A stretch of DNA of 64,000 nucleotides from Amborella trichopoda (GCF_000471905.2 NW_006500337.1:549066-613065); one strand, 5' to 3'; shown: positions 36,201 through 51,200, numbered from the stretch's first letter. Notes: generated from the sequence alone by a model not told the origin. Made by a program: numbers and translations.

Positions 36201-39200
36201 TGTTCTTTTAGGTAATAGTGTGTGCGCAAATTTTGGGTTGGTAAAAATACCCTTAACATTGTTTTTCGATGGAGTGATGCCATTATATTACCCTGAAACA
36301 ATTGCATATATGGTAGAAATAGATTTATCCAGACCTTAACCCTAGATACTTAGCATCCATCCATGGGAGCAACAGAAAGTGAGCAGTGAAGCCATGGCCA
36401 AAACCATGGGTGCACCATTATCTAAACCTTGATATCTTTCTACAAATCCTAATTTTACATTATAGCAATTCTTCTTTTTTCTTTGTTTCCCTTGATCTTC
36501 TGTTTCTCTTCTTCCTCTTCTTCGTGGCCTCATGAGTTGCCAGGAAAGAGAGCTGTGAGGCCATGGCCAAAATTGTGGGTGCACCACTATCTAAAACCTG
36601 AAATCCTCGTATAAATTCCTGTTTTACATTATAGCAATGTCTTCTCCTTTTCTCTTACTCTCCTTTGCCTTCTTTTCATTCTTCTTTCTCTTCTTCTAGT
36701 CTCGTGGCCTCATGAGTAGCCAGATAATGGTTATTTGTATGGATATTATCTGGCCAATTAGGAGGCCTAAATTTTGATGAGAGGCCCTTTTGAGGGGACC
36801 TTTGATCCATCTTATGTTCCCCAAGCAGCCTCTTACATCACTTTCTTTCTCTCTCAGATGGTTTTAACTTGTTTTTCATTTCACGGGTGACTTGGCCCTC
36901 TTTTATTTTTGTTTATGACTTTGCCTCAAGAATAACCAGATGTGGTGGAAACCCTAGATAGCATTTGGCTCAGACAGGGGCGCAAATTAATTTTTGTGTG
37001 CTTTTGGACTGAAGGAAGCCTGAATTGTTCGAGGGGAGGGAGTGAAATTTCACAGCTTCTTCCTTGGATTTATTTGGACATTTACAACTTTGCTTTTACT
37101 TTTCTTTTCAAAAAAGTAAAACAAAAACAATAATCATTAGTGATTGAGGAAGGCAGTATGAATTTCATCAAATGGATCAGCGAATAGGTAAAACTTTGAT
37201 CGTAATTAAGTGATCCTAGAGAGCTTAGACATAGAAGAGGTTGATTACACATGAGAGAATTATTTGACAATCATTTCCCCTTCAGAGGAACTATGTACTT
37301 TTTTATCTTGTATTTGATCTAACCATTCCCAAAATCAATGCCCCTCTAGTACTAGTAATGTTATCTAAGATGATATTGTTTAATACCTCATGTTTAAGTT
37401 TAGCCTTTATCATCATAAGATGAACAATTTAAGGCAATATATATATATATATATATATATATTTTTTGTTTGAATTCTTAAAGTGCGATATCTTTATGTC
37501 CGCCAAATGGACAACATGCATTCATTGTTAGAGGATATTGGTTTCGACCTTTTCTAGGGCACCGGTTAAATTTTTTTCTTTTTGAGATTGATCAATGAGA
37601 GGAAAGAGTGTGTGCAAAATTTAGGGTGATGTAAATATGCTTAACGTAGTTTTTCGATGGAGTGATGTCGTGCATTTATGGAAAATAGATTTCTGCGACC
37701 TTAATCCATGAGATTAAAATGGCATCCCTCCATGGTAGCGTGGTAGAAAGACAGTATTGAGACCGTTGCCAATACCATGGATGCACCATCATCTAAACCT
37801 TGATATCCTCCTAAAAAACCCAATTGTTGTTTTACATTATAGAAGTTAGCTATTTTTTCTTTGTTTTCCTTCGACCTTATTTTTCTTCATCTTCCTCTTC
37901 TTCGTGGTCTCATGAGTTGCTAGGAAAGAGAGCATTGAGGCCATGGCTGAAATCCTGGGTGCATCATTATCAAAACCCTGATGTCCTCCTCCACATTATA
38001 GCAATTTTTTGTCCTTTTCTCTTGTTCACCTTTACCTTCTTTTTGTTCTTTTTCCTCTTCTTCTGGTTTTGTGGCCTCATGAGAGGCCAAATAATGGTCA
38101 TTTATATGGATATTATCTGGCCAATTAGGAGGCATAAATTTTGATGTGAGGCCTTTTTTAGGGGACCTTTGATCCATCATTTGTCCCCTCAAGCAGCCTA
38201 TGACATCTCTCTCTCTGTCTGGTGGTTTTTAACTCGTTTCTCATTTTACAGGTGGCTTGGCCCTCTTTTATTTTTGTTTAAGGGACTTTGCCTCAAGAAT
38301 AACCGGATGTGGTGGAAACCGCAAGATGTCATTCGGCTCAGACAGAGGCGCAAATTAATTTTTTTGTGCTTTTGGATTGAAGCAAGCCCAAATTGTTTGA
38401 GAGGAGGGAGCGAAATTTACCAGCTTCTTCTTAGATTTATTCGGGCAATATAAGCGTTTACAACTTCGCTTTTACTTTTCTTTTCAAAAAATGAAATCAT
38501 TTGTGATTGATGAAGGCAGTTTGAATTTCATCAAATAGATCAGGAATGAAGCTAACATTTTTATTATAATTAGCATATCCTAGAGAGCTTAGAGCTTGAT
38601 TACTTATGAGAGAATTGTCTGAAAATCATTTCCCCTTCGGAGGGAGAATTATGTGCTTTTGTACAACTTATGAATTATAATCATTTCCCTTTGGAGGCAG
38701 AATTATGTGCTTTTGTACGACTTGTACACTTTACGTAATACATAATGTTGAGGCAAAAAGGCAATTTCAATAGTAGTAGTGTCAAAGGGCTTGTGGTTCA
38801 TAGTTTGCGGGCAACACATTCATTTATGTTCTCTTCTGTTTCATCGAACCATTCCAAACATCAAAGCCCGTCTAGTACTAGTAATGTTTCCTAAGATGAT
38901 ATGTTTGATACTTCATGTCTGAGTTCAGCAGTTATTGTCGTCAGATTATCAACTTTAGAAAAGAATATTTTTTTTGAGTTCTTAAAGTCCAAGATCTTTA
39001 TGTCAACCTAATGGACAAGATGCAGTCATTGTTTGAGCATGACTCATTTTGGACCTTTTCTAGGGCACTTATTCATTTTTTTCGTTTGGATATTGATCTT
39101 TTAGGTGGAAGCGCGCAAAATTTGGGGTGATACAAATACTCTTGAGATAGTTTTTTGATGGGGTGATGTCATACCATGAAACAATTTCATATATGGTAGA

Positions 39201-42200
39201 AATAGATTTTGTGACCTTAACCCCAGATACTTAACATCCATCCATGGGAATGGTAAACAGAGAGTAGTGAGGCCATGGCCAAAATCCTGGGTGCAGCATT
39301 ATCTAAACCTTAATATCCTCCTATAAACGCTAAGTTTACATTATAGTAATACCGTCTTTTTTCTTTGTTTTCCTTGACCTTCTCTTTCTTCTTCTTCACT
39401 TCTTTGTGGCCTCATGAGTTGCTAGGAAAGAGAGCGGCAAGGCAATGGCCAAACTCCAGGGTGGACAATTATCTAAACCCTGATATCCTCCTTCAAACCC
39501 TAATTTTATATTAGGAGTTTCTTGTCCTTTTCCCTTTTCTCCATTACCTTCTTTTTGTTCTTTCTCTACTTTTTGTTTCATGGCCTCATGAGTAGCCAGA
39601 TAGTGGTCATTTGTATGGATATTTTCTGGCCAATTAGGAGGCATAAATTTTGTTGAGAAGCCTTTTTGAGGGGACCTTTGATCTATCTTCTGTCCCCTAA
39701 GGAGCCTCCTACATATCTCCTCCTCCTCCCCCTCCCCCTCCCCCCCAAGTCCTTCTTCTCTTCCTTCTCTCTCTCTCTCAGAGGTGGTTTTTAACTCGTT
39801 TTTCATTTTATGGGGCTTTGTTCAGGAAGAACTGGATGTGGTGGAAAACTTGGATGGCATTCTGCTCTGACAGTGGCACGATTTTAATTTTTGAGTGCTT
39901 TTGGATTGAAGCAAGCCCAAATTGTTTCAGGGGAAGGAGAGAAATTTGACAGCATTTTCCTTAGATTTACTTTAATATAAATGGTTACCACTCTTTTATA
40001 TCCCTTGTAAAGAAATAAATGCATATACATATATTTATATTATATATTTATTTATATATATTGAATCTCATTAGTGATTAAGGAAGGCAGTATGACTGTC
40101 ATCAAATGGATCAGCAAAGAAACAAACCTTTTTATAATAATTAACAGATCCTAGAGGGCTTAGACACAATAGATGTTGATTACATTGAGAGCGTCATCTG
40201 AAAATCATTTCCCATTCTGAGGAACTATGTATCTTTATTAGCAACCCGCTAGTCTTTTCTTTCTAAAGAATTATGTGCTTTTGTGCAACTTATAAACTTT
40301 ATATTATAATGTGGAGGCGAAAAGCAAGTTCAATAGGAGCTGTGTCAAAGGGCTTAGGGAATATAGTTTGAGAACAACACATTCATTTATGTTCTCTTGT
40401 ATTTCATCCAACCATACCCAACATCAAAGCCCATCCAGTATTAGTAATGTTTCCTTAGATGATATGGCTTGATACTTCATGTCTAAGTTCAACCTTATCG
40501 TCATTAGATGCACAATTTTAGAAAAAAAAAAAATGTTTTGGGTTCTTGAAGGCCAAGACCTTTATGTCCATCAAATGGACAACACACATTCATTGTTGGA
40601 ACATGATTCATGTTGAACCTTTTCTAGAGCACAACTTCAATTTTTTTCTTTTTGAGATTGATCTTTGAGGTGACAGTGTGTGTAAAATTTGGGGTGATAA
40701 CAGTACCCTTAACATAGTTTTTCAATGGAGTGATGCCACTATATTACCATGTAACAAGTGCATATATGGTCGAAATAGATTTCTCCAGACTTTAACCCTA
40801 GATACTTAAATAGCATCCATCCATGGGAGCAACAGAAAGAGAGTAGTGAGACCATGGCGAAAACCATGGGTGCGCCATTATCTAAACCCTGATATCCTTC
40901 TACAAGCCCTAATTTTACATTATAGCGATTAATTCATTTTTATTTATTTCCCTTAACCTTCTTTTTCTCTTCTTCCTCTTCTTCGTGGTGTCATGAGTAG
41001 CCAGGAAAGAGAGCAGTGAGGCCATGGCCAAAATCGTGGGTGTACCATTATCTAAATCATAGTTATCGGGATCTCCTATTTTGGTAGGCGATCCCCTTCT
41101 AGGATCTCGATTTTGTTACTCTCAGAATGGATCTCTCAGGGATCTGGATTTTTAAATCTCGACCTCCACTGATATAGATCCCTATTCCTGCTGCGAGGGA
41201 TCTCGATCCCAACCTTAAAGACCAAAACAATAACCAAACTGATAATTTTCTTTTTGGAGCCAACTAGCAACACAACTATTGCTTGCTTGCTAGCAATAAC
41301 GAGATCCCTACTCTAAAGGGTATACATAATCCTAGGTTATTATACACTTTAAGGGTGGTAACGAGATCCCCAAAAAGTTGGGATCAAGATCCCCGAAAGG
41401 TTTGGAATCTCAATCCCTAACATTTGGGAATCTCGATTCCTAACATGTGCATTGTACAGACGGCGTTCCCAACCATAGGGATCTTCTAGCATTTCATGAT
41501 CCCTCGCTCCCGATCCCGATACCGTTCCCGCTCCCAATCCCAACAACTATGATCTAAACCTTGATATCCTCCTCTAAACCCCCATTTTACATTGTAGCAA
41601 TTTTTGTTCCTTTTCTCTTGCTCTCCTTTACCATCTTTTCATTCTTCCTCTTCTCGTTTCACGGCCTCATGAGTAGCCAGATAATGGTTATTTGTATGGA
41701 TATTATCTGGCCAATTAGGAGGCATATATTTTGATTAGAGGCCTTTTTGAGGGGACCTTTGATCCATCTTCTGTTCCCCAAGCAGCCTCTTGCATCTCTC
41801 TCTCTGTCTCTCTCCATATATACACACACACACACATATATGTCGTGTGGTTTTTAACTTGTTTTTCATTTTACAGGTGGTTTGGCACTCTATTATTTGT
41901 TTATAGGACTTTGCCTCAAGAATAACCGGATGTGGTGGAATCCCTAAATAGCATTCGGCTCAGACAGGGGCACAAATTAATTTTTGTTTGCTTTTGAATT
42001 GAAGCAAGCCCGAATTGTTTGAGGGGAGGGAGCAAAATTGAACAGCTTCTTCCTTAGATTTATTCGGACAATATAAATATTTAGCAATTTTTTGGTTTTT
42101 TCTTTCTAGAGAGTTATGTTATTTGTACAACTTTACACTTTATATTATAATTTTGACGTTAAGGGTAATAGGAGATGTGTCAGAGGGCTAGGGGATCATA

Positions 42201-45200
42201 ATTTGAAAACAATGCATTCATTTATTTTCTCTTGTATTTCGTCTAACCATACCCTCTGTAAAATCCCCTCCATTACTAGTAATGTTTCCTTAGATGATAT
42301 TGGTTTGATACTTCATGTCTTAGTTCTTAAATGCCTAGATCTTTTTGTCAATGATAATTTTGAGTTCTTAAATGCCAAGATCTTTATGTCTACCGAATGG
42401 AGCACATTCATTGTTGGAGCACGACTCATTTTGGACCTTCTCTAGAGCACAAATTTAATTTTTTCTTTTTGAGAAGAGTTTTGAGGTGAAAGAGTGTTTG
42501 CAAAATTTGTGGTGATACAATGTCCCTTAACATAGTTTTTCGATGGAGCTGTCATTGTATTACCATGAAACAAATGCATATATGGTAGAAATAGATTTCC
42601 GCGGATGTTATAGATACTTTGATACCATCTATGGGAGAAGCAGAAAGAGAGCTGTGAGGTCATTTCCAAATGTACCATTAGCTAAATCTCGATGTCCTAC
42701 TACAATCTCTAATTTTTACATTGTAGCAATTTCTTCTTTATTCTTTGTTTTCCTTGAACTTCTTTACTTCTTCCTGTGGCCTCATGAGTAGCCAGGGAAG
42801 GGAGAGTGATGGCATGCCCAAGATCTTTGGTGCCCTATTATCTATACCCTGATATCCTCCTCCAAGCCCTAGTTTTACATTGTGGCAATTTCTTGTCTTG
42901 CGTTCTCTTTGTTCTTCTTCCTCTTCTCCTAGGTTCATGACCTCATGAGTAGCCAGATAACGGTCATCTCTATAGATATTATCTAGTCAATTAGGAGGCG
43001 TCATGAGAGGCCTTTTTGAGGGGGACCTTTGATCCATCTTATGTCCCCGAAGCAGCCTCTTACATCTTTCTCTCTCTCTATCTGAGCTGGTTTTTTACTC
43101 ATTTTTCTTTTTACAGGTGACTTGGTCCTCTTCTATTTTGTTTATGGCACTTTGCTTCAAGAATAACCAGATCTGGTGTAAACCCTAGATAGCATTCGGC
43201 TCAGACAGGCGTGAAAACTAATTTTGGTGTGCGTTTTGGATTAAAGCAAGCCTGAATTGTTTGGGGAGGGGGTGGAATGGCATATACTATGCACTTACTT
43301 CCATCTGAAATGTTGAGTTCTGCCTAAGAATCACTAGATGATTATTCGGAAAGTAAGAAATTTGGATTGTGAGTTCTTAAACAGCTAGATCTGACTGTCC
43401 TAAAATTGGATGGTCACACTTCGGTCTTCAAGCATTATTCTTTCTGGCCCATATGAAGATCTTCTCATTTTTTAATTTTTCATTTTTTTTAATAAATTTT
43501 TGAGGTTTGTCTCGAGGTTAATGAGGTTACATCCCCAAAATTGGGTACTCATGTAATCCTTGAATAGTTTGGTGTAGGGATTGAATGGAGAAAATGCTCC
43601 CATAGTAGTGTAGAATCTCATATAGAATCCGTGAACCAGATCCAATCTAGGCTGATCAGATAGTCATGGTTGCTGTTTAGTGTTTGGATTTTAGTATATA
43701 TATATATATATTACAAGAACATTGACGTGAAATCCGTGTGTGTATCGCAAGTGGGCGTGCCTATAGCCCTGCAACATTCCTGATAAGGTGTGAGTGTTTT
43801 TTGGGCATTTTTTATATTGCAAATTATTATTTAGTTGCTCCCAAGTAAGGTCCATATGCTCAAGATTTCAGGTCAATCCTACTTGTGAGGAAAAGAAAAA
43901 ATTCAAACACCAACATGCTACTGCGGTCATCCAGGTGGCCCAGATTGAATATGGACTATTGGGCATTTAGTGTTCTGTATACATTCTGGCTGACAATATC
44001 TTTTTACTGTGTGTGTGTGTGTGTGTGTTTGGTTTTTCTTTTATTGATAAGCTACATTCTTGCAGTCCCAGATGGCCGCCATATCAGCATCCTTAATACT
44101 GCCGAGGCCTTGTGAAAAGTCGCCTTTTATTAAAGCAGCTCTCAAAACAGTATGTTGCGCATTATTATCTTGTTCAAGTTCTGTTGTTATAATTTCTATC
44201 CATATACTGAATACTATTAATACTTAAGGGGTGCGGTTTGTATAGAGCCGAGGCTCTTAACAATCGGATTAGAGCCCATCTTCAAATAGTGTCGAGAAAT
44301 GCGATTTCAATACGGGAAATCTTTGACTAGCCTTAAAATATATTTTCATATTTAATTATAAAATTTAAAGCTTCAAAAATAGTGTAGATCGAGCAGATAT
44401 ATGAAAACTTGAATAACTTAAAAAATTGACGGTCAAAAAATGCTCTACAAGATGCACTATTTCTATTTTTATTTTTATATTTGCATAGCTTGAAAGCATT
44501 GCAGAACTTGAACGTTTCATTGTCAAGCATCGGAAGGACTATGTTGATCTGCATCGAACAATTGAACAAGAACGGGATAGCATCGAGCATGAAGTGAGTT
44601 TGCTGATATATCTGATGAACTTGCTAGAGCATCCTTATCTATATATTATTAAGCCCTGAATCTTTCAATTTGCTGTCTTAAGAGACAATGTCTTGTTTAC
44701 TGTGTACCTCTTTTTCACTGGATGCACTTGTTTATTATTGCGAATTGGAGTGTGGATCTTTCTGGAATGTCTTTTATGAATAGAGACACAGAGTTATGTT
44801 TGTCTTTATCGTCTTCTTTTCTCTTAAACAGTTATTATTCCCTGTGATCTGGTGACCATATGGTCCAGGATAAGATTTGGATTTTTGATTATTTTTCAAA
44901 TACTATGGTGATGTATTTTTGGATTTTTCAGGGTTTAAATTTTGGTTTCCTTTTTTAGGGTTTAAGATTTTAATTATTTATGTTAGGGGGTCGCTATTTT
45001 CTTTTTTGGGAATCCAAATCATTTCGTCTTATAATTTCATTGGGAATCTTCAATTAAAAGTAGGTTTAAGGGTGTTTAAGGTGAGTCTAGTCAATAAATA
45101 TGGGTTTTGTGTAGGGTTTTGAGTTAGAGTTTCGTATTATTTGTTTGGGATTTCCTGGTTTAACCAGAGGAAGTTATGAAGCTTGGCTCCGAGGCTTCCA

Positions 45201-48200
45201 CCCTCAATTATTAATCCCATTTTTAGCTCTTTCATTGATTTCTGTTGATCTTGAATTCGCATCAACATATGCATGTTGTTTCAGTGAGATGGCAATGGCA
45301 TCACATGCATGTCATGGCAAGTGTATCTCTGATGTGGAGGTGTACTTTGGCCTCTGTTTTAGGACAGGTTATTTTTTTTCATTAGTGGATGGGTAGGCAT
45401 CTGAATCCTCATGCGAAGTTGCTAACTTATCCATAAAAAGAGGGACTGGTTCCTCAAGCTAACTCATGCACTTAAATTCTGCATATAAAGTTGTAGAACT
45501 ATTACAGCACATTTTTCTTTAGTGTCATTTTGGGTATAATTAATTCCATCTTTTTTGATGTTAGATGGTGATGGATATCTTTGCCTGTTGCCCTTATAAC
45601 ACAATGAGAAAGAGTGTGGAGCTTTTAAGCTTATGGTCTTTTCATGATTTTAGATCATAGTTCCTACACACAAATGCAACACAAAATCTAGGCCCTAGCA
45701 CTCTCATTTTCAACAATTAGAATGACCTTATTGAAAAAATAAATAGAATTGGACTCACGTCATCAATCAAGTGCACAGACCTATCACGTAATCATCTCCA
45801 TACCATCTGTAGTTCCTTATTCCTTTTTGGGGGGAGTTCTCTCAGATATTCAGCATTTACCTATATCAACACATGCAAGGGAGATTTGCCATGTCTGTAG
45901 AGTGGCTTGAAATGAAATACAAGTCTTGTTTGTCATGGTTTTTTAGTTTGATCAAAACGGGGAAGACACAGGTCTTTGAAAATCAGCTTTAATTTGGAAA
46001 CATGATGGGGGAGCACTGAGGTGAAAGTCTTAGAAATTGGAGGATATTAGTGCGGAGTCAGGTGCATAGGATTTTACATGACGATTCAATAGATGAGTAT
46101 TGATGAAGCACTACAGTGGTACATAGAATTTTACATGACGATTCAATATATGAGTATTGAGGGAGCACTACAGTGGCTTTTTGGAACTCAGAGCTATTGA
46201 TGTTGTCAACTGTTACTCTCAGTGGATTCTTTGGAAGGCACAATGATCTATTTTGGAATTTCATGTTGCATTGACTAATAGTTACCATCTCCCCCTCTAG
46301 GTATTAGTAGAATTGCGCTATTGGTGAGGACTGTTGAATTGTTCATCCTGAGTGAGATGCTTAGCATTTGGAGCTGCTTCTTGAGGACATTCAAAATCCA
46401 GAAGCCTTGTGTTGTTTTGTTGAATGCTATATCATGGTATTAATAGAGAAGGGGATACTCTGTAGTTAATCATGTGATTTCTGTTCACATCAATATGAGA
46501 TGTCCATTCTGCTTAATGAATTTTCTATTCTGTCTTACTTCTTTAACCTTTGGTTAGTATAACAAATATTTCAGGGTAATGAAAAGGATCTTAGCTTGCT
46601 CATTTTGCAAAACAACAGTACTATTTTCTTGTCATAGTCTTATGATAAGCTTATTATTAGTTTTAATTGTTGATGGATGAATGTTTAACCTTTCTATTAG
46701 TACGGTTCTTGCAAACGCCCTATCTGATCTATCCAGTCCACTTTCTGCAGGTTAGTGTATTTATAAAGACATGCAAAGATCAGATTGATTGCCTCCGAAA
46801 TAGCATCTACAATGAAAATAATAAAGTCAAATCAAGAAAATGGCTGAGTATACAAGAAGATAACTCTCATGCAGACATTATAGCTCATAGGCATGGCGTG
46901 GTATGACTTTTCTCTTTTCTCCTATTGTTTGTCTTCTTGGGTTATTCTTGTTCTAGGGATTTTTTTTGATGGAACAAATGCTTTTCTTTTATCAGAAATG
47001 AATTACTATTATGATTATTGACCTACTTCAAAATGAGCTGCTACACGCACACACACACATATGGAAAAATGTTGTATAAGTTAATGGGCTTATATTGTAG
47101 CGTAAGCGACTTTGAAAAGTTGGGGTTTGTTGGACCTAAAATTTTCATATACCTAGATCTTGTCTAGGTGAACAGAATATTTTTTTAAAGAAAATGCATA
47201 ATAAAGAATGTTGAAAATGAGTCTGCCATTTTCAGTATGTGCCTGTCTGTGTGTATGCCTGTGCATGTTAACCCTAGAATGTGCATTTAGTCTTGAGCTT
47301 CTAAGGCATGGGGATACTAAATGGTTTTCCCAAGAGGTGGCTATAAGGATGTCTTTTGGGGAGTCCTTGATATCATTTGGCTAGTCAGGATTGGTGAAAT
47401 TAATGTGATGGTCCAGTCCCAAACTTCTTGTCCTTGAGTTTCTTTTTGGGTAAGGGTAATCAGGAAGTTGACCAAACTAGTTATCCTTTTTAAGGGTTAA
47501 CGCTGTCTAATTGAAGATCGTGCTTTCCCTTAACCCTAGTTTTGATATTGTTGTACTCATGTCTCATCATCAGAACCCTTTCCCAACTATTTGGGGTCGG
47601 CTACTTGAAAATCCTAATCTGCCATCCTACTCTATCCAAGGCCATATCCTCAGTGATGCCATAAGTCCCCATATCTTTTCTGACTACTTTCAACCATGTC
47701 CTTTTGGGCTTATCCCTTGTCCTTTTTGAGCCTTCCACTTGAATCAACTCGCACCTCCTAATATGTGCGGATAACGTATATTCAGGATTCATGGAAAGTT
47801 TTGGCAGAGTTTTACATTAGCTTGCCTACCTAACACAATCCATCTCCTTTACCCAGGCTTATGAGGGGTTAAGGGAAAATTTAAGGTCCTCACCCTTCTT
47901 AGACCATGTACTTGTATCTATCAAAGATAATTTAATTATCTTTCACATGCTTTTCATGTGTAGGCAAATGTTTGGATGGAATTCACTTATTGTTCCCTCA
48001 TGCAGTTTAACTTATTCTCTTGCTCCTATAATTTAATTATCTTTGCTATTTATCTCTTGTTTTCTCTATTGCTTCTGTTTCCTCATCTTCTTCGACCTCC
48101 TTCTCCTGCTTCTACTTCCCCTTCTCCTTGCTCTTCGTTATTTTCCTCCTGCTGCCGCTTCTTCTCCTTCTCCTGCTTCTACTTCCCTGTAGCCTTCTTA

Positions 48201-51200
48201 GTCTTTTCCTCCTCCCTTGCTTCTCCTTCGCCTTCTCCTCTTCCTTCCCTTCTTCCTCCTCCTCCTCCTCCTCTTGCTTCTTCTTCTCTACTGCTCTTCC
48301 TCCTCCTCCTACTACTTACACACTACCACCCCTCTTCCGCTTCTTCATCCTACACTCTTTTCCTTCTCCTTCTGCTTCACATCCCCTCTTCTCTTCCTGT
48401 CCTTCTTTTTCCCTTGTTGCCACCCTCATATATATTAATACATAAAGGCCTCCTTCTCCTCCTCCCTACACATGCCCCTTCTTTCCCTCAGTGCCCCACC
48501 CCTCTTCCTCTTCGTCTTCTTATTCGCACACCCACTTCGCCATGTACTGTTGCCTTTGGGGCACATCAATCATGAGGCCTACACCTTTGCAGTCAAGGCG
48601 GCACTCTTTCAAATTCTAAAGACTGTGAACAACTCATTTTGGACTGTTACTAGAGCCCAGGGAAATACCAAATTTTTATTTCTTTTTCTAGATTAAAAAA
48701 AAATTAGTTGGATCATTTGACGCTCACATCGACATGAAATGAGTCTCTTCAAATCGTTTAATGCTTCATAAATGTCAGCAAATTTATTTTCTGATTTGTA
48801 ATCTAGTTGATTAGTGCCACCATCTTTGGGTATGTAAGGAAGTCTGAGCTCGATATGTGTCTCCTATGGACCATATTTTAAATTTAGTGTGTACTTAAGT
48901 TGGCTAGGGGCTCATTTAGAGGCAGGGCCTAATTTTAAACCTAGACAATCACAATGTAACAACAGTACTCTGTATATGTGTTGAGTAATTCTTTGACCGG
49001 TAATAACCACCCCGCACCCCTCGGCACCCAAAAAAAACAAACAAAAAGAAAAAAACCAAAAGAAAAGGGGAAAGAAAACCCAGATCCCCAAGGCTGGCTG
49101 AGAAAATTTTGATTCCAGGTTCCATGATGATTGATTTGCCCAATGTGTTCAGGGGTAATTTCTGAGAATATGCCTCCTGGGCATGCCTTAGTAGTTATGT
49201 TTGTCATCAAAACTGAAGAGTTTTTCAGCCTCTCAGGAAATGAGGAATTAATAAAAGAACATATTGTCCTCTCAGGAGGCTTTGAAGCTTCAAAGGGTGC
49301 CTCAAGGGTGCGTCAGCATCTGCATTTTAACAACCATTTGAGAAATTAACATATTACATGGGAAATTTTTTATGATCAAGATTGGGAGTCCAGTACTGCT
49401 GGGTGCGTATATTTAGAATGAACTGTGAAAATGCAAATAGAATGCACATCCTTCTATAGTTTGTTACCTGTTCATTTCTAAAAAACAAGAGGGTATTGTT
49501 TGGAGGCGAACTATGGTGAAAGAAAACGTATCTTCCATAGAAGACTTACACTCGGAATTTGGATATCTTCTATTGTGTTAGGCATCAGATTCCTTGCTAC
49601 CGGGAAATTGCTAAGCATAGTTCAAGAAAGATTTTCCTGAATTAGCATTCCTCTGTTTCCAAGCACAATTATGAATTGTTGCTTCGGTGTGGAAAATTAT
49701 GAATTCTTGATAATCCTTTCTCATTCATGATCTGTAGTATTCCTGTTTGATTTCTTTAGGATTGAATATTTCTGAAGCTTGATTGATGTGCTTACTAGAT
49801 TATTGAAAAAAAAGAAAAAGAAAAAGAAAAAGGAAAGCGTTTGATTGCAATAAGTCCTCATAAAATCGTGACTAGGAAAACTAATGCCCAAGCGTTTGAT
49901 GTGCTTACTAGATTATTGAAGAAAGAACGCGTTTGATTGCAATAAGTCCTCATAAAATCATGACAATAGGAAAACTAGTGTACATCGTTACATGAAACAG
50001 TGTTAAGGCGTTTTGAAGATTGTTTGTAAAGCTTCATGCGACCTAATCTATCTCTATTGAAATGTAGGTTTTGATTTTAAGTGAACGTCTCCATGCAGTG
50101 ACTGCTCAGTTTGACCAATTAAGAGCCATCCGATTCCAAGATGCTGTTAACAGAGCAATGCCCAGACGACTTCGAAATAAGGTCCCTGATTCAAATCTTT
50201 CACACAGCTTCAGACCAGAAGTCTCTGAGCTGGAGGAGAAAGAACTTCAACCTGAACCTCTTAGGATCAAGCAGCAAATTTTGGATGATGAGACACAGAC
50301 ACTTCAAGTAATTTGTCCTCTTTTTAGGGGAATATTATGGGTGGTTCAACTTTCTGTCATGCCTGTATTTTTTTTTAGCTATAGGGAATTAAAGATGTGT
50401 CTTTATGTCTTGGTGCCTTTGCAGGTAGAGTTGTCCTCTTTATTAGATGCAGTTCAAGAAACTGAGACTAAGATGGTTGAAATGTCAGCTCTGAATCACC
50501 TGATGTCTACGCATGTTCTCCAACAAGCCCAACAGATAGAACATCTATATGAACAGGTTATCTTTTCACATTGTTTACCAGTTCTCTTAATGTTTTTATA
50601 ATGTCATTACCTTGTTGACAATGCATTTGTGTGAGTGGCTGATGTTCTTCAATATACATCTGTTTCTTCAGAAAGAGCAATATAATGTTTTTGGGTATAA
50701 GGACCCAATTGATTGCTGCATACCAAAATACTTGACATTATAATATGGTTTCTGAACAGTGAACAAAATGCTTCAAATATTATGATCAACATGCTACATT
50801 TCCAAAAGGGATTGTATGTCATAAGACTATTCGCTTTTGGTACAAGGAGGGCACAATTACTCTTAGCCATGAGATGGGAACTCCAACAACTTAAAGTGTA
50901 TCATATAATTTGAGAAGTTATATTTTGGAATTTGTGCCCAGTTGATGACACCCCTACCCACTTGATTTAACATCTAATTGTCGAAAATGATTTGATTTCC
51001 TTATACCAAAAGTATGGTCTTATTGGATACATTTCCTTTCTAAAATGTCAAAAAGATTATTTTCATCGAAATGAAGGACTTTGATGATTGTAAAATGGGA
51101 TGGTTTTTTTTTGCATTGGTTTTGTTGCATTGTACCATAGAGTTAGTTTAGCTTATTTGGATGTTAACTACAAAAAAGTTACAATTTTCCTGGATTTTCA

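Noticed and set aside
35601..43310. CRISPR-like spacing of repeats
   Set aside because: Units are 1.3-1.6 kb, in a eukaryotic intron, without short direct repeats and unique spacers.
47976..48575. 199-residue Leu/Ser/Pro-rich open frame
   Set aside because: It is the translation of a polypyrimidine tract within a SYP81 intron; low complexity in every frame.
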